Assembly (NCBI GenBank): GCA_001970955.1 | Contig: MPUH01000083.1 | Location: 1 to 64,000, forward strand | Direction: 5' to 3' | From: Stentor coeruleus | Taxonomy: Eukaryota; Ciliophora; Heterotrichea; Heterotrichida; Stentoridae | Length of the DNA stretch: 64,000 nucleotides | Shown: positions 42,564-53,283 of the stretch, piece by piece | Position numbering within the stretch: the first letter of the stretch is position 1 | Layout of the letters: each line of letters opens with the position of its first letter | Position numbers and translations under genes: made by a program | Notes under the pieces: model-generated | Told to the model about the DNA's origin: nothing | The model's database searches: none | Seen by the model: the letters and a program-made list of their open reading frames with translations, nothing else

Positions 42564-43625
42564 ATGGGATGTCAAGCTTGTAAAGGTGTGGAAAAAAATC
42601 ATGAAGAAGTTTTGCGAGATATTTTGAAGTGCATTCAAAATGAAAATATTTCAAGCCTTCACTTTTTCTTAAAAAATTATATAAGACATTCAAAAGAGCA
42701 TCATAGCGTTGTAATGAATGCAAGAATTATTCCTCTAGGATCTTATAAACTGAATTTCATGGCATATGCTTTAGCTGCAGGGACTGTAAAATCCTTTAAG
42801 TTTTTATATGAAAAATGTGGCTGCTCTTTAGAACAAATGAATCAGAACTTCGCTGAGTATGCTATGGACTCTTTGAATATTGTATGTGAAAAAGGTCATT
42901 TAGAATTACTCAAATACTACTTACCGATTTATTTCAGTCGTCGTCAATCAACTCAAGAAGTGACTGAAATGACACTAGATTTTCATGCAACTCATGTTTT
43001 CAAAGAAATAAGAGATTCTTTTACTCCTATGCAAATTGCCTGCATGAATGGGAATATCAGTATTGTAGATTACCTTTTTCAGTATAACCAATCTTTTCCT
43101 AGCCCACTTCTTAGTGTAAATGATATCAATGAAGAAACAGGAGAGAATTGCGCTTTAATCTCTGTGAAAAGTGGAAATTTGGCTATGGTAAAAATGGTTT
43201 ATGAAAAATACAATCTCAACTTTCGATCAAAAAATAAATGCGGGGAGACTGCTTTACAGATATGTGCTGTATGTTCATCTAAATTCCCTAATATTCCTTA
43301 TTCTGAAGTGTTTATGTATCTTGTTGAAGTTGTTGGCTTGGATTTAACTGACAATTATGAGGAAATTCTTTTAGTACTCGAAAATAAAGATTTAGTAGTA
43401 TACACTGAGGCAATTTTAAATGCTAAAGGGATAAACGCTTCAAAAAAAGAAATTGATGAAATGTTTAAAACCAAAAGAAGAGCTCACAGGAACAGCACAA
43501 TCAAAAATGAAGAAGTTCCAGTAAAAAATAACGATGATGATTCTAGCTACATATCTTCAATTGAAAGGGCATCATATGAAACCCCTTTCCATATAGGTAG
43601 CTTGCTTACCGAGCATAAAGCATGA
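42564..43625 (+). CDS. ankyrin-repeat protein with acylated N-terminus
   Basis: 353 residues if started at MGCQACKG, chosen because Gly2/Cys3 gives a myristoyl-palmitoyl anchor signal. A start 12 nt upstream is also possible. Degenerate ankyrin units: YALAAGTVKSFKFLYEKCG, NIVCEKGHLELLKYYLP, PMQIACMNGNISIVDYLF, ALISVKSGNLAMVKMVYEK and TALQICAVCSS. The C-terminal 60 residues are Lys/Asp/Ser-rich and disordered. It is likely a membrane-associated scaffold with unknown partner. Single exon. Confidence 0.85.
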   Translation: MGCQACKGVEKNHEEVLRDILKCIQNENISSLHFFLKNYIRHSKEHHSVVMNARIIPLGSYKLNFMAYALAAGTVKSFKFLYEKCGCSLEQMNQNFAEYAMDSLNIVCEKGHLELLKYYLPIYFSRRQSTQEVTEMTLDFHATHVFKEIRDSFTPMQIACMNGNISIVDYLFQYNQSFPSPLLSVNDINEETGENCALISVKSGNLAMVKMVYEKYNLNFRSKNKCGETALQICAVCSSKFPNIPYSEVFMYLVEVVGLDLTDNYEEILLVLENKDLVVYTEAILNAKGINASKKEIDEMFKTKRRAHRNSTIKNEEVPVKNNDDDSSYISSIERASYETPFHIGSLLTEHKA

Positions 43626-43668
43626 TACTTTACAATTAACTAGTTAAGAATCTTAATAACAACATTAA

Positions 43669-44247
43669 TTATCCTGTAGACAAAGCAATAAGACTAGCAA
43701 TAATCCCTACTGTCATAACTGCAGCTGTTACTAAGACACAAGTTTGAGTATTGATTCCACAGCATTTATCATTAACAATTGGTAGAAATCCAGTTGAAGC
43801 AGCATTATAAGCAGGTTGATTATTTAAAGAATTTGCCCTTGGATATTGATAAACAGCACGTGGAGCTTGTTGAGGTGGTGGTGGTGGAGGAGGTGGATTA
43901 TAATTAGCTGGAGGATATTGATTATATTGAGGTGGAGGATATTGATTATTTGGTTGATATGAATTAACTGGAGGGACATTTTGACCTACTGGGATATATT
44001 CAGGAGGTCTATATCCTTGTGGAACATTTGATGAGCTTGGAGGAGGTGGGCGTACTGGTGTAGAAGGATAAATATTACCTTGAAGCTTTCTTGCTAATTC
44101 TTCATCTTCACGTAATTGTTGTTCTTTTCGTTTACGTTCTTCATCTTGTGAGGATCTTGATGCTGAGTCGTTGTGGCTTGAACTACTTGGACCCCCTCGA
44201 TAACGTTCTTGCATTTTCTTCCGGTATTCATCAAGCTGATCAGACAT
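43669..44247 (-). CDS. Pro/Tyr-rich tail-anchored protein
   Basis: 192 residues. A basic-acidic helix lies at the N-terminus (RKRKEQQLREDEELARKLQ, similar to a ubiquitin-interacting motif). Then comes a long Pro/Tyr/Asn/Gln-rich stretch with PPPQYNQYPP-type units and an eight-proline run. A single C-terminal hydrophobic helix (VLVTAAVMTVGIIASLIALS) follows, preceded by CC. This suggests a membrane-tethered protein with a disordered cytosolic arm that may bind WW or ESCRT-type partners. No named family is recognised. Confidence 0.8.
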   Translation of the reverse strand: MSDQLDEYRKKMQERYRGGPSSSSHNDSASRSSQDEERKRKEQQLREDEELARKLQGNIYPSTPVRPPPPSSSNVPQGYRPPEYIPVGQNVPPVNSYQPNNQYPPPQYNQYPPANYNPPPPPPPPQQAPRAVYQYPRANSLNNQPAYNAASTGFLPIVNDKCCGINTQTCVLVTAAVMTVGIIASLIALSTG

Positions 44248-44538
44248 ATTGTATTATAAAAATAAGATCTTTTGAGTTGATTTTTTTTATGAAATATTAT
44301 TATTATGTATAGTTTATATGTAAAAAGATGAGAATTTAAGCTTATGTTTATGTTTTTATAGGATATATTTATAAGGTATTATTAACTAAGGCTTGTCAAG
44401 ATGAGTATATTTGGATGATAAAGGGAATAATAATGATTCTTTTATTCGGATTTTAGGGAGAAGAGAAATTATTGGTTTTTGATGGGATTCGAAAGAAGTG
44501 TTTCTGATTTTGATGTATTTATGGATTTTTTTTTTTGT

Positions 44539-44835
44539 TTACCTAAGATATACTTTGGTATATGTTTCGTTTCTTGAGTATGATCTTGCGACGATTGGGA
44601 TTGGCTTTTTGGATTTTTTACGTTCGAATATTTGTTGAAGGCTTTGATTCACTTCATCTTTAAAGTTCATGAGACGTTTTGGGTTAAAAGTAGGAAACTC
44701 AGTCTCGAGTTTGCTTTTTAGATTTATTGGGTGAGGAGAATGAGATAACTTGGCTATTCCTTCGGCTAACTCGACGAGATTTTTTCGTTCTTTGTATGTT
44801 TTTTGAAGGTAGTCTTGAAGATCAAAGCTTTTCAT
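44539..44835 (-). CDS. small uncharacterised helical protein
   Basis: 98 residues, basic and mostly helical (YLQKTYKERKNLVELAEGI; NFKDEVNQSLQQIFERKKS), ending TYTKVYLR. No family or membrane segment is recognised. The composition and clean start support a real gene. It lies between two same-strand genes. Confidence 0.6.
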   Translation of the reverse strand: MKSFDLQDYLQKTYKERKNLVELAEGIAKLSHSPHPINLKSKLETEFPTFNPKRLMNFKDEVNQSLQQIFERKKSKKPIPIVARSYSRNETYTKVYLR

Positions 44836-45194
44836 AGTAAAATTATTATTTTTAAGTTGTAAAAATGATGAATATATTTAAATAAAAGAAGCTGCCTAGT
44901 GATAAAGAGTAAAATTCAAGGATTTTGGCTTTGGTATAAATACCCAATTCTGTTAAAATTTATATAGTGATTATTTTAACTTATTTAATACTCCTAAAAT
45001 AATTTCGACATATTTATTATCAAAAACTTTTGCTTTAAAACCTTTAACATTATTTTTATTTATCTAATTACATAATCCATTATAAAATAACTGCCACATA
45101 TCAAAGATATTTTATATATTTCATATTCATCTAAAATTTCCAAATCCAAATCCTTTAATTCTCCAAAGCCAACACATTCCTAACCATAATTCCC
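44836..45194. other. intergenic, no gene seen
   Basis: G-biased next to the upstream minus-strand start, then C-biased on the + strand toward 45190. Nothing else is recognised. Confidence 0.5.
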
Positions 45195-45497
45195 TTAACT
45201 ATATAAATTATAATCTTCAATACTCCGAAAGCAGCCTATAAAAATAAGAACATATTTTGCCTCCAAAATCAGTAATATAAAGCGATACAAGTTCAGGTAG
45301 AATATAATCAAAAGCAGGTCAAAAAGGGATATTATTGATATTAGTATTGAGACATCACAAACTGAAATAAGTCTAAATTGTTTTATTAAACTTAATAAGA
45401 ACTTGTAGGTCCGACAACAAAGTTCATGATTGCCTGTATTATACCTTTTTTTAAGTGATCTTAGGAAATCTTCAAAATTTGGAATCAAATATTCCAT
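45195..45497 (-). CDS. possible small membrane protein
   Basis: A 100-residue frame with a polar, Cys-containing N-terminus (ELCCRTYKFLL) and two strongly hydrophobic stretches (VSILISIISLFDLLLIIFYL; FILLILEAKYVLIFIG). No homologue is recognised. The ATG is clean and the flanks are intergenic-like, but hydrophobic frames arise easily in AT-rich DNA. Confidence 0.4.
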   Translation of the reverse strand: MEYLIPNFEDFLRSLKKRYNTGNHELCCRTYKFLLSLIKQFRLISVCDVSILISIISLFDLLLIIFYLNLYRFILLILEAKYVLIFIGCFRSIEDYNLYS

Positions 45498-45580
45498 TTA
45501 TAGGATGGTGATGAAATATTGTCTTTTATAATATAAATATCTTTTTTTTTATTTATTAAATGTCATTATTAATAATTTTG

Positions 45581-46396
45581 TTATCTCGACTTAGATAAAA
45601 GCCATTCTTCATATGCCTGTTCGTTTTGAAGCTTCATTTCAATCTGTCTTTCTTTCTCTGCCTGCAACTTTTTCCTTTTTTCTTTTCTTATTTTTTTCCT
45701 TAACTTACTCTCTTCACTTTCTCTTATAATTTTTTCTTTAAGCCAATTCCTATACCCTTCCTGTGCTTTAGTTTCTTTTTCTTTTTCCATTTGTTCTTTT
45801 AATCCTATTTCTTTCTTTATACTTTTTTTCCTTTTTCGTTCTTCCTTTTGTTTATTCCTCAACCATTTACGTACTTTTAACTGATTTTCTAAGTGTTTTT
45901 CTTCATCTGTTTGTTCTTTCATCAACTGAGACTCATATTGGCTTTGCATGATTTTAAATTTTAGCCGGTCTTTCATCCTATCTTCAGCTTCTTTTTGTAG
46001 TAACCAATAATCATAAGGAATTCCTTTAGGTTGTTCATTGATTTTTTGTTTGAGTTTTTTTATCATAAAGTCGCTGTTATTAAGTAATTGATAGTTTTCT
46101 TTGAATTCTTGATGAAGGGCTATGAACTTTGAGTTGTTGTATCCAAATGACCCTTTTCTTATCTTTTCTCTTATAACTTTGTCAATATCATACATGAGAC
46201 CTCCTGGAAATGCTTCAGTGTTTTTAGAATTACGGGTTGAAGTATGACCTTTTAGAGCTCGAAAATACTCATTGTCGGTTAGTCTTAGTTCTTTACGTGT
46301 AGCATTTGTGATTTCCTATGTAGATAATACAAGCTGGCAAACGTTTCGGTCTATTTTTGCTGAGGAACTCCTTACAGATGGCTTTGGGGCATCCAT
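45581..46396 (-). CDS. CCDC34-like coiled-coil protein, two exons
   Basis: 266 residues after removing the intron at 46316-46330. Exon 1 (22 residues) starts MDAPKPSVRSSS. Exon 2 contains a Lys/Glu-rich coiled coil with repeated W-L motifs (YDYWLLQKEAEDRMK, VRKWLRNKQKEERK, YRNWLKEKI, AYEEWLLSKSR), the pattern of CCDC34, a ciliary/flagellar protein needed for intraflagellar transport in sperm. The FPGGLMYDIDKVIREKI block is not repetitive and could identify orthologues. The family call is moderate. Confidence 0.8.
46316..46330 (-). other. 15-nt intron (CCDC34-like gene)
   Basis: GTATTATCTACATAG, phase 0, A at position 10, ending in an in-frame TAG if retained. Confidence 0.87.
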
Positions 46397-46592
46397 TTAA
46401 AAAAAATTACTGCATGAAAATATTGAAGATATCGACTTAGAAGTTTGAGGATATGGAGGAATTTGGAGTTTGTTTTTTTTATATAGGAAATTATAGAGGT
46501 GTAGGATTTTTTAGGATTTTAGTAGATGGTCGGATTTATGTTATCTTTTTCTATGCATTTTTCTTTTGATTATTAATATAAACTCTCATATC

Positions 46593-48773
46593 ATGGAAGA
46601 AAGCACATGGCGCAAACATGTTTCTTGGAACGACCCTGAGGAATTCGAAGCTAAATACGAAATGATATCATCAAAAGTTGATAACGCTCTAAAACCCTTT
46701 AGTATTTCTGAATTCACAGTAGACCGATCGCAAGGTAAAGATTTTACCAAAAGCAAAATCTCGAATGAAAATCTTAAAAAGGAACTAAACTACTTATCAG
46801 GGTCACAAAAGCCAAGCACACCAAGTAAGAACTTACAAAAAAAGCATGAGAAAATCTCGAATGAAATCAAAGATATGCAAAAACAATCCAATGATTTAAT
46901 GTGGAGTGATATTATAACCCATCCTCAAGTTACAGAGTTCATGAAAAGATATTTCCCAAGAAGTTATAAAATATTATGTTCGGACTTTTTAAGCTTCCTT
47001 CAATATGAATACCCGCATTTGGTTACAGATGATGATATTAAAGATGAGATTATAAGCATGTTAACTGTAGATCAAAACTCTGAATATATATCTTTAAATG
47101 CTCTTCAACTTTCTACTAGAGATTATGGCTTAGAGTCATTCCTTCAAAATCTAAACACGCATTTAGAAGATTCGTTTAAAGAGTCAAAAGCTCAGATTAA
47201 TGAACAAATAATCCAAGAAGTCACTGAAATTAAAGAAATGTTAGATAGTAGGTCGATGGAACTTGAAAAAAAAGAAGCCAAGCTTTTAGCTAGAGAAAAT
47301 AAAATCATAAAACTTGAAAATACTCTAGCAACAGAGTTCAAAGATAAACTTGAAAAACTTGCCAGTAGTACAAGAGAAAAGCTCATGAAAGATCTAAATG
47401 GCCAGATGAAAAGAATGCAAGGCTTAGAGAGAAACGTAAATGATATGATAAAACTTGCTAGAAGCAAACAACAAGTTTTAACAAGATCTGAACTATCAAT
47501 GAAAGCTTCAGGGTCAGAAAATAGTTCAGTGAATAAATTTAAAGCTCGGATAACAAGTTTAGAAAAATCAAATGAAGTTTTAAAAACAAAATTGTCAATA
47601 TTAGAAATGGAAAGTAAAGCTGATAAAGCGACAATTTCAAGGTTAAGTGAAGAATTGAATAGAGTTAAAGCTCGAAGCTCAATGCTTGAAGTAAGTTTAA
47701 GTTCTATGAAAAAACCTGAACCAGAAAAAATTGTTGAAGTCCCTGTGATAATTAAGGAAGAACCTGAGAAAAAAACTTTTCAAAAAACAGCTTTGGAAGT
47801 ATTAGTACCTTTGAGTTTAATGAATACTTTACTTCAATGCTGTCAGGTAACTTTACCTGTTTTACATATGCCATCAAGTCCTAAGTCACATAAAGCTAGT
47901 GTGTTTGAGGAAGATGGGATGACACTTGGTGAACTGTTTTTCCCAGCTTTTAATAAAATTGTCCCTAGTATTGTAGAATGCATCCCATTCATCCACAAAC
48001 TCAAAAAAAAAGATGAGCAAACCAACCTCATAAAATTTTTCTGGCAACTGTTAATGTATGCCTGGAACGAAGAATTCCCCGTACAAGCAGATCGAAGATT
48101 TAACCCAAACAACCTCCCATTCGACCCAACAACCACCGTATGGAAAAAAAAACTCACAACAATCAAAGCTAAAGCATCCCGTCGACCTCTTTACCCACTT
48201 TTCACAAACCAAACTGTTCATAAAATCCTATGTTCCTACCTTCTTAAATGGATGAACTCAAAAGATAAAACAACAACTGAACTTTCTTTAACATCAGCAT
48301 TTCTAATAATCGTTACATCAACATCAAAAAAAAGAATAGTAACATCATTAAATTATATAAAAGGGATAATTGAAGAACATTATAAAGAAACTGATATAAA
48401 AAATTGTGTTACTGTTCTTGTTGCTTTATTAGACTCACCTGATGATATTGGGAGTTTATCTTGTGAGATTTTATTAGGGCTTACTGTTGATCATTTAGGT
48501 GATATACTTGCTCAATGTAGTAATGAGATGACAATATTTAAAATTACTGAAGCTTGTAAAAGAGTATTAATGAGTGGTATGAAAACTGGGGTTGTTAGTG
48601 ATTTAGAAGAAGGGATGATTGTACTTTTACAGAAATTTTCAGGTAATGAGTATTTTCAAGGGCTGATTAAACAACATGGGATTAGTGAAATATTGACTCA
48701 AAGAATGATGAATGTGCAGAATAATACGTTTTTTACGAGCAACGTCAATTCGATACTTAGGAATATTAATTAA
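46593..48773 (+). CDS. coiled-coil protein, possibly CCDC138-like
   Basis: 726 residues from the first ATG (MEESTWRKHVSW). Residues 110-170 are helical and reminiscent of LisH/TOF-type dimerisers (FMKRYFPRSYKILCSDFLSF). A long coiled coil spans about 200-390. The C-terminal ~330 residues form an alpha-helical (armadillo-like) domain (LGELFFPAFNKIVPSIVECI, KFFWQLLMYAWNEE). CCDC138, a centriolar-satellite protein, has a similar order, but that link is tentative. Single exon, no membrane segment. Confidence 0.8.
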   Translation: MEESTWRKHVSWNDPEEFEAKYEMISSKVDNALKPFSISEFTVDRSQGKDFTKSKISNENLKKELNYLSGSQKPSTPSKNLQKKHEKISNEIKDMQKQSNDLMWSDIITHPQVTEFMKRYFPRSYKILCSDFLSFLQYEYPHLVTDDDIKDEIISMLTVDQNSEYISLNALQLSTRDYGLESFLQNLNTHLEDSFKESKAQINEQIIQEVTEIKEMLDSRSMELEKKEAKLLARENKIIKLENTLATEFKDKLEKLASSTREKLMKDLNGQMKRMQGLERNVNDMIKLARSKQQVLTRSELSMKASGSENSSVNKFKARITSLEKSNEVLKTKLSILEMESKADKATISRLSEELNRVKARSSMLEVSLSSMKKPEPEKIVEVPVIIKEEPEKKTFQKTALEVLVPLSLMNTLLQCCQVTLPVLHMPSSPKSHKASVFEEDGMTLGELFFPAFNKIVPSIVECIPFIHKLKKKDEQTNLIKFFWQLLMYAWNEEFPVQADRRFNPNNLPFDPTTTVWKKKLTTIKAKASRRPLYPLFTNQTVHKILCSYLLKWMNSKDKTTTELSLTSAFLIIVTSTSKKRIVTSLNYIKGIIEEHYKETDIKNCVTVLVALLDSPDDIGSLSCEILLGLTVDHLGDILAQCSNEMTIFKITEACKRVLMSGMKTGVVSDLEEGMIVLLQKFSGNEYFQGLIKQHGISEILTQRMMNVQNNTFFTSNVNSILRNIN

Positions 48774-49125
48774 TGTTTTTATTTGAGATTTTTAGTTTAG
48801 AGGAGTGATGGGTTAAGTTTTTTTATGAGTTTTTAATAAAGTATTTATGGATGCTGCATATTGGTCATACTTTTGTTGTAATTAGATGATGATGACATAT
48901 TGGTAATAGGATATTTTATTTAATCAGAATTTATTTTCTCATTTACCTCAAATTTATCCATCTGCTAAATCCTAATTTTTCTTTCCCTCTCCTTATAAAA
49001 ATTTATTTATAAATTTAGCATTCCAAAAGCCTAAAAACCATAACGCCAAACCTAAACTTGATAGTCAAAAAAAAATGCACAATGAGTTAAATAAGCTATA
49101 AAAATTTTATATTCCTGAATATAAA
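48774..49125. other. intergenic with clear GC-skew flip
   Basis: The + strand is strongly G over C to about 48915, then strongly C over G to about 49060, flipping between two head-to-tail genes. AGCTATAAAA lies at 49094-49103. No other feature is seen. Confidence 0.6.
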
Positions 49126-49554
49126 ATGCTTAAAGATGAATCATATATAATTAACAGTCTTGCAAGCGAAAGTGATAAGCAAGGATTCAAACCTATCGAA
49201 TCTGAAAAAATAATATTATACGAAGATATTTCTCGATGGAGCCAAGACATGAATGAAAAAAATATTTTAGTTTTCAAAAGAAGATCAAGGTCAAACATAA
49301 GGCCATCAATACACAAAAAAATAATACCAACCCAATGTCCATTAAACTACCCTTTAATCAGCATAAAAAAAACTAACAAATCACAAAACATCCACACAAG
49401 AAAACTTTCTAAAAACATCCAATCATCACAAGTTGACTCAGATCATCTTAAAAGCATTTTCATTAGTGAAAAAATGAAAAGGTCTATTTACAATCCTCCT
49501 GCATTTCGAATACAGATAAACCAAAAAAACAAAGAAAAAGTATTAAATAATTAG
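49126..49554 (+). CDS. uncharacterised basic protein
   Basis: 142 residues, rich in Lys, Ser, Asn and Ile, largely disordered, with FKRRSRSNIRPSIHKK near the middle and NPPAFRIQINQKNKEK at the end. No domain is recognised. It has a clean ATG and TAG and an upstream ATAA-type element. Confidence 0.65.
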   Translation: MLKDESYIINSLASESDKQGFKPIESEKIILYEDISRWSQDMNEKNILVFKRRSRSNIRPSIHKKIIPTQCPLNYPLISIKKTNKSQNIHTRKLSKNIQSSQVDSDHLKSIFISEKMKRSIYNPPAFRIQINQKNKEKVLNN

Positions 49555-49859
49555 ATCAATCGATTGGCTTCTTTGTTTAAAAACAATTACCACAAAAGAA
49601 ACAAAACTGAAGATTATAATGATATTCATATAAACAGCATATCAATTAGAATCAAAAGCTTTATCAGTAAACCATTTTGCTTATAAAAATACAAGTTTTA
49701 TGTATCTTGGAGTTATAAAATCTTATAGGTTATATAATATTCATAAAATATTTGGTTTATTTTATGTTTAAATATATATAAAAAGTGAAATATTCATATA
49801 AGTTTTATGATATTTAGGTATAAGATATGTAATATTCTCAATAAGCTTTACATTCTTAT
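49555..49859. other. convergent gap, no gene seen
   Basis: Short AT-rich stretch between convergent genes. Nothing is recognised. Confidence 0.5.
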
Positions 49860-51158
49860 CTAAATTTCAATTTTGCATTCTTTTCTGACTATAAGCTGCA
49901 TTGTCCGTTTTTCCTCATTGCCAAATTTGTTAAGGTCCAGCTTGAGAGATTCGATATTCTGCATTTTCCCAAAGGCTACTTTTAAGAATCTCACACTATC
50001 ATCAGCAAAGTTATTGTTTTTTAAACGTAAGGTTTTAAGTTGAATCAGTTTGGGAAGGGCTCCAGATAAATATCGTGCCCCTTCTGCCCCAAACCCATTG
50101 GCATCTAAGTCTAAATCTTTAAGTTTTTTCAAACTTTCTAACATCATTGAAAGATGCCTTGCTCCAGTAGCTCCGAAATTATTCTTCGCTAAACTTAAAA
50201 CACTTAAATTTTTCATCTCCTCCAATACTGGAGTCAATACTTCAATCCCATGTCCTCTTAGATCATTATCCGCAAGGTCAAGTCTTTCCAATAGTTTAAA
50301 AATCGAAAGAACTTCAGCTAAAGCATCACAACACTCATTACTAATCTTATTCGAAGCCATCCTCAAATCCTTAATCCCTGAAAAAAAATTAGCAATTCTT
50401 TTAAAATGGTTCAATGCTGGAAGGTCAATTTTCGATTTGCTCAAATTGATTTTTTTTATCGAATAATGTTTTTCTGAGAATATTTTCTGATAAATTTTCT
50501 GCAGTTTTGGGGGTATCAAAGTTTGATTTGCCTTATAATACTCTTTAAGTTCATCAATAATCGGATTACTTTGCCATTCAATTTTGAATTCTAGTATATT
50601 TTCTAATGTTAGGCTAACTTTTTTCAAATTCCCATCTAGTTTTAATATTGACTGGCCTGGGGTATTTTTTTTTAATCTTTCTATTACAGGATGACCAAAA
50701 GGGATTTTTCCAACAACTTCTAAATCTGTTATTGTTGATTCTAATTGTTGTTGTTTTGGCTTACATTCACTTATGACCTTTGATGATAGTTTTTTTGAGT
50801 CATCTATTATTGTTCTGATAAGCATCTGTTGTTGAGAATTAACGCATGCTAATGTTTCCATTCTAAATCTTTGAAGTTTGGCTATTTCTTTTTCTATAGC
50901 TTTTTTCAGAAGGTCTTTTTTGTCTTCTTGGATCTCGACTTTGAGGACTTCTTTTTTCTTTTCTTTGCTGTTGTTTGCGATTCCGTCGCTTCCCGCAAAA
51001 GAAACTGATTTTTTAACGAGTCCTAAATCTTCGAGTTTTATTTGGTCGTGCTTACCTTTTTTCTTGCAATGCTTGTCGTAACATTTTTGGCAGTAGCATC
51101 TTTTGTTGCATCGGCACTTGAATAGTGCTTCGAATTCACACATAGAGCAGTTTGACAT
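49860..51158 (-). CDS. B-box zinc finger + leucine-rich-repeat protein
   Basis: 432 residues from MSNCSMC. The N-terminus is a B-box-like zinc motif (CSMCEFEALFKCRCNKRCYC followed by KCYDKHCKKKGKH). A coiled coil follows (about 75-170), then RNase-inhibitor-type LRRs from ~270 (LERLDLADNDLRGHGIEVL, LSVLSLAKNNFGATGARHL, LKDLDLDANGFGAEGARYL, LKTLRLKNNNFADDSV). A longer frame to 51212 exists only because of a base change next to the N at 51214. In the second copy of the repeat that ATG is absent, so the shorter start is preferred. Likely a cytosolic interaction scaffold. Confidence 0.88.
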   Translation of the reverse strand: MSNCSMCEFEALFKCRCNKRCYCQKCYDKHCKKKGKHDQIKLEDLGLVKKSVSFAGSDGIANNSKEKKKEVLKVEIQEDKKDLLKKAIEKEIAKLQRFRMETLACVNSQQQMLIRTIIDDSKKLSSKVISECKPKQQQLESTITDLEVVGKIPFGHPVIERLKKNTPGQSILKLDGNLKKVSLTLENILEFKIEWQSNPIIDELKEYYKANQTLIPPKLQKIYQKIFSEKHYSIKKINLSKSKIDLPALNHFKRIANFFSGIKDLRMASNKISNECCDALAEVLSIFKLLERLDLADNDLRGHGIEVLTPVLEEMKNLSVLSLAKNNFGATGARHLSMMLESLKKLKDLDLDANGFGAEGARYLSGALPKLIQLKTLRLKNNNFADDSVRFLKVAFGKMQNIESLKLDLNKFGNEEKRTMQLIVRKECKIEI

Positions 51159-51279
51159 ATTAGATTTATTATAATAAATAGTTAGGTTGTTTGATAGATT
51201 GATTAAATTCATCNGAGCAGTTTGACATATTAGATTTATTATAATAAATAGTTAGGTTGTTTGATAGATTGATTAAATA
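51145..51279. repeat. 65-bp direct repeat around a single N
   Basis: Bases 51145-51209 and 51215-51279 are identical, separated by TCATC and the N at 51214. The five odd bases probably belong to a ragged contig end. They create a spurious upstream ATG for the B-box/LRR gene. Confidence 0.87.
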
Positions 51280-51323
51280 GGTGGATTTGTTTTATTTTTA
51301 TAGTTAAAATGCTTGTTTATAGA

Positions 51324-52256
51324 TTATAATTCATATGTCGAGCCTCTAGCATTTCCCTCACTATCAGTATCTTCAATAAACGAAAAGTCATATGAGGATT
51401 CATTCGATCTAGCCCTCATAAGTTTCTGCAATTCATTTTTAACTCTATCAGTCAACCCATAAACAACAGCATTCAAAAACCCACTCAAAATTATAAAAAA
51501 ACTCGCAAGTAGTGAAGGCAGCCATACATTTTCTGGCTTAACAATATCACAAAACCCTAACACCCTATGAACAGTTACTGGTAAATGGCACATTAAAAGC
51601 ATAAAAGGAAACAGTTTCAAACGATTATAAAGTGTATTTTTCTTTAAATCTTCATCTGTAACATTATCAATCATAAGCTTAATTTTCGCTAAAGTTTTCC
51701 AGTACATAGCAAAATTTATAAAAATACTTAACCAAAGTGGTCCAAGATAATTCACAATCCTCCATATATTTCCTCCTATAAAAGTCTTTATAAAATCTCC
51801 CCCTTCAATTGTAATCCAGCACCATCCTTCAGCTTGACCAAAACTATTTGTCAACATAGGGAGAAAATTCAAAGCTAAAGGTATCCCAAAAGCATATAAC
51901 AAATAATACATCTCATATTTCCACCCGTCTTTTTTTTCCAAAACTACAGACCTGTATATAGTTAAACATATTACACTAGTCCAAAGGACACTAGAAAGCT
52001 CGGAAAAATTCAAAATTATAGCTTGAGCAAGACATAAACTATCAGATTGCCATGAAGGGAGCATAAAACCTAATTATCTTCTACCTGTGCACGTTAAAAG
52101 TTCAGATATTGCAAGGTAAAACACAAGTCGAAAAGTATATACCCTAAGGTCAGGGAAATATACATAAGCTACAAAAATCAGTAAATTCACAATTGCACTA
52201 AGAATACATAGTGGCAATTCAATCCAATATATGATTTCATAGCTTAGATATATCAT
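51324..52256 (-). CDS. cAMP-receptor-like (class E) GPCR, two exons
   Basis: 305 residues after removing the intron at 52070-52084. Seven hydrophobic helices. Class E/secretin-like features are FRLVFYLAISELLTC in helix 2, WTSVICLTIYRSVVL in helix 3, GWCWITIEG in extracellular loop 2, and FLNAVVYGLTDRVK at helix 7 into the tail. The last 35 residues are Ser/Glu-rich and could be phosphorylated. Dictyostelium cAR1 and ciliate relatives share this layout. The ligand is unknown. Splicing joins LLTCTG to FMLPSW across helix 2. Confidence 0.85.
52070..52084 (-). other. 15-nt intron (GPCR gene)
   Basis: GTAGAAGATAATTAG, phase 1, A at position 10. In-frame TAA if retained. Confidence 0.88.
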
Positions 52257-52335
52257 CCTTGTCTAATTATATACTTTAAAAATGGTCTGGTTTAAAAATC
52301 ATAGTACTAAATGCATATGTTTGATCAAAGTAAAT

Positions 52336-52350
52336 TGCTATAATAATAAA
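52336..52350 (+). promoter_or_regulatory. TGCTATAATAATAAA element before the start codon
   Basis: TGCTATAATAATAAA directly precedes the preferred ATG of the CK1 gene and closely matches GGCTATAATAAAT before the EF-hand start at 61877 (minus strand). Confidence 0.35.
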
Positions 52351-53283
52351 ATGGACCCTTTAGCTGATTCGTTACAATCACATAACTCTTCTATATGTCA
52401 AGGCAGGTATAGGGCCCTTAAACGCATAGGTTCAGGGTCTTTTGGAGTTATTTACTTAGGGATTAACACAGTAACAGGAGAGGAAGTTGGTATAAAATTT
52501 GAAGATATTCGGATTAAACACCCGCAGTTATACTATGAATCTAAGGTTTTAAGGTACTTACAAGGCGGAGTTGGCATACCAAACATATATCACTATGGAA
52601 TCGAAGGACAATACAATGTTATGGTCATAGACCTCCTTGGTCCTTCACTTGAAGACCTTATGAACCTTTGTTCCAGACACTTTTCATTAAAAACAGTTCT
52701 CATGCTTGCTGACCAAATGATAACCCGTGTTGAGTATATGCATGCTAAAAGTTTTCTTCATAGAGACATTAAACCTGATAACTTTTTAATTGGGCTTAAT
52801 CGTAAAATCTCTCAAGTCTTTGTAATAGACTTTGGACTTGCTAAAAGATATAGAGATCCTAAAACCCAACAACACATTCCATATAGAGAAGGTAAAAGCT
52901 TAACTGGTACTGCAAGGTATACATCTATAAATACACATTTAGGCATTGAGCAGTCAAGAAGGGATGATTTAGAAGGTCTAGCTTATGTATTTTTATACTT
53001 CTTAAGAGGAAGTTTACCTTGGCAAGGCCTTCCTGCTCAAGGTAAAAAGGAAAAATATGAAAAAATTATGGAATCAAAAATAAACACTAGTGTTGAAAAC
53101 TTGTGTAGAGGGTTTCCTGTAGAGATGAACAACTATTTGAATTATTGTAAAAATCTAAGGTTTGAGGATAGACCTGATTATAGCTACCTTAGGAGGATGT
53201 TTAAAGAACTTTTTTTTAGAGAAAACTATACAAACGATTTTATATTTGATTGGACTGCGATTATTACAGTAATTTTTATGTAG
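52351..53283 (+). CDS. CK1: casein kinase 1 (delta/epsilon type)
   Basis: 310 residues from MDPLADSL. An in-frame ATG 69 nt upstream is possible, but the extra stretch is unlike CK1 and contains the GCTATAA start element. Kinase features are [12 protein letters not shown], catalytic HRDIKPDNF (137-145), DFG at 160-162, and CK1 hallmarks [29 protein letters not shown] and GSLPWQGL. The protein ends soon after the kinase domain, without the long regulatory tail of animal CK1 delta. Ciliates carry large expanded CK1 families. Confidence 0.95.
   Translation: MDPLADSLQSHNSSICQGRYRALKRIGSGSFGVIYLGINTVTGEEVGIKFEDIRIKHPQLYYESKVLRYLQGGVGIPNIYHYGIEGQYNVMVIDLLGPSLEDLMNLCSRHFSLKTVLMLADQMITRVEYMHAKSFLHRDIKPDNFLIGLNRKISQVFVIDFGLAKRYRDPKTQQHIPYREGKSLTGTARYTSINTHLGIEQSRRDDLEGLAYVFLYFLRGSLPWQGLPAQGKKEKYEKIMESKINTSVENLCRGFPVEMNNYLNYCKNLRFEDRPDYSYLRRMFKELFFRENYTNDFIFDWTAIITVIFM

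Noticed and set aside
52282-52350. Upstream start for the CK1 gene
   Set aside because: The extra 23 residues are unlike CK1 and include the GCTATAA element that directly precedes other starts.
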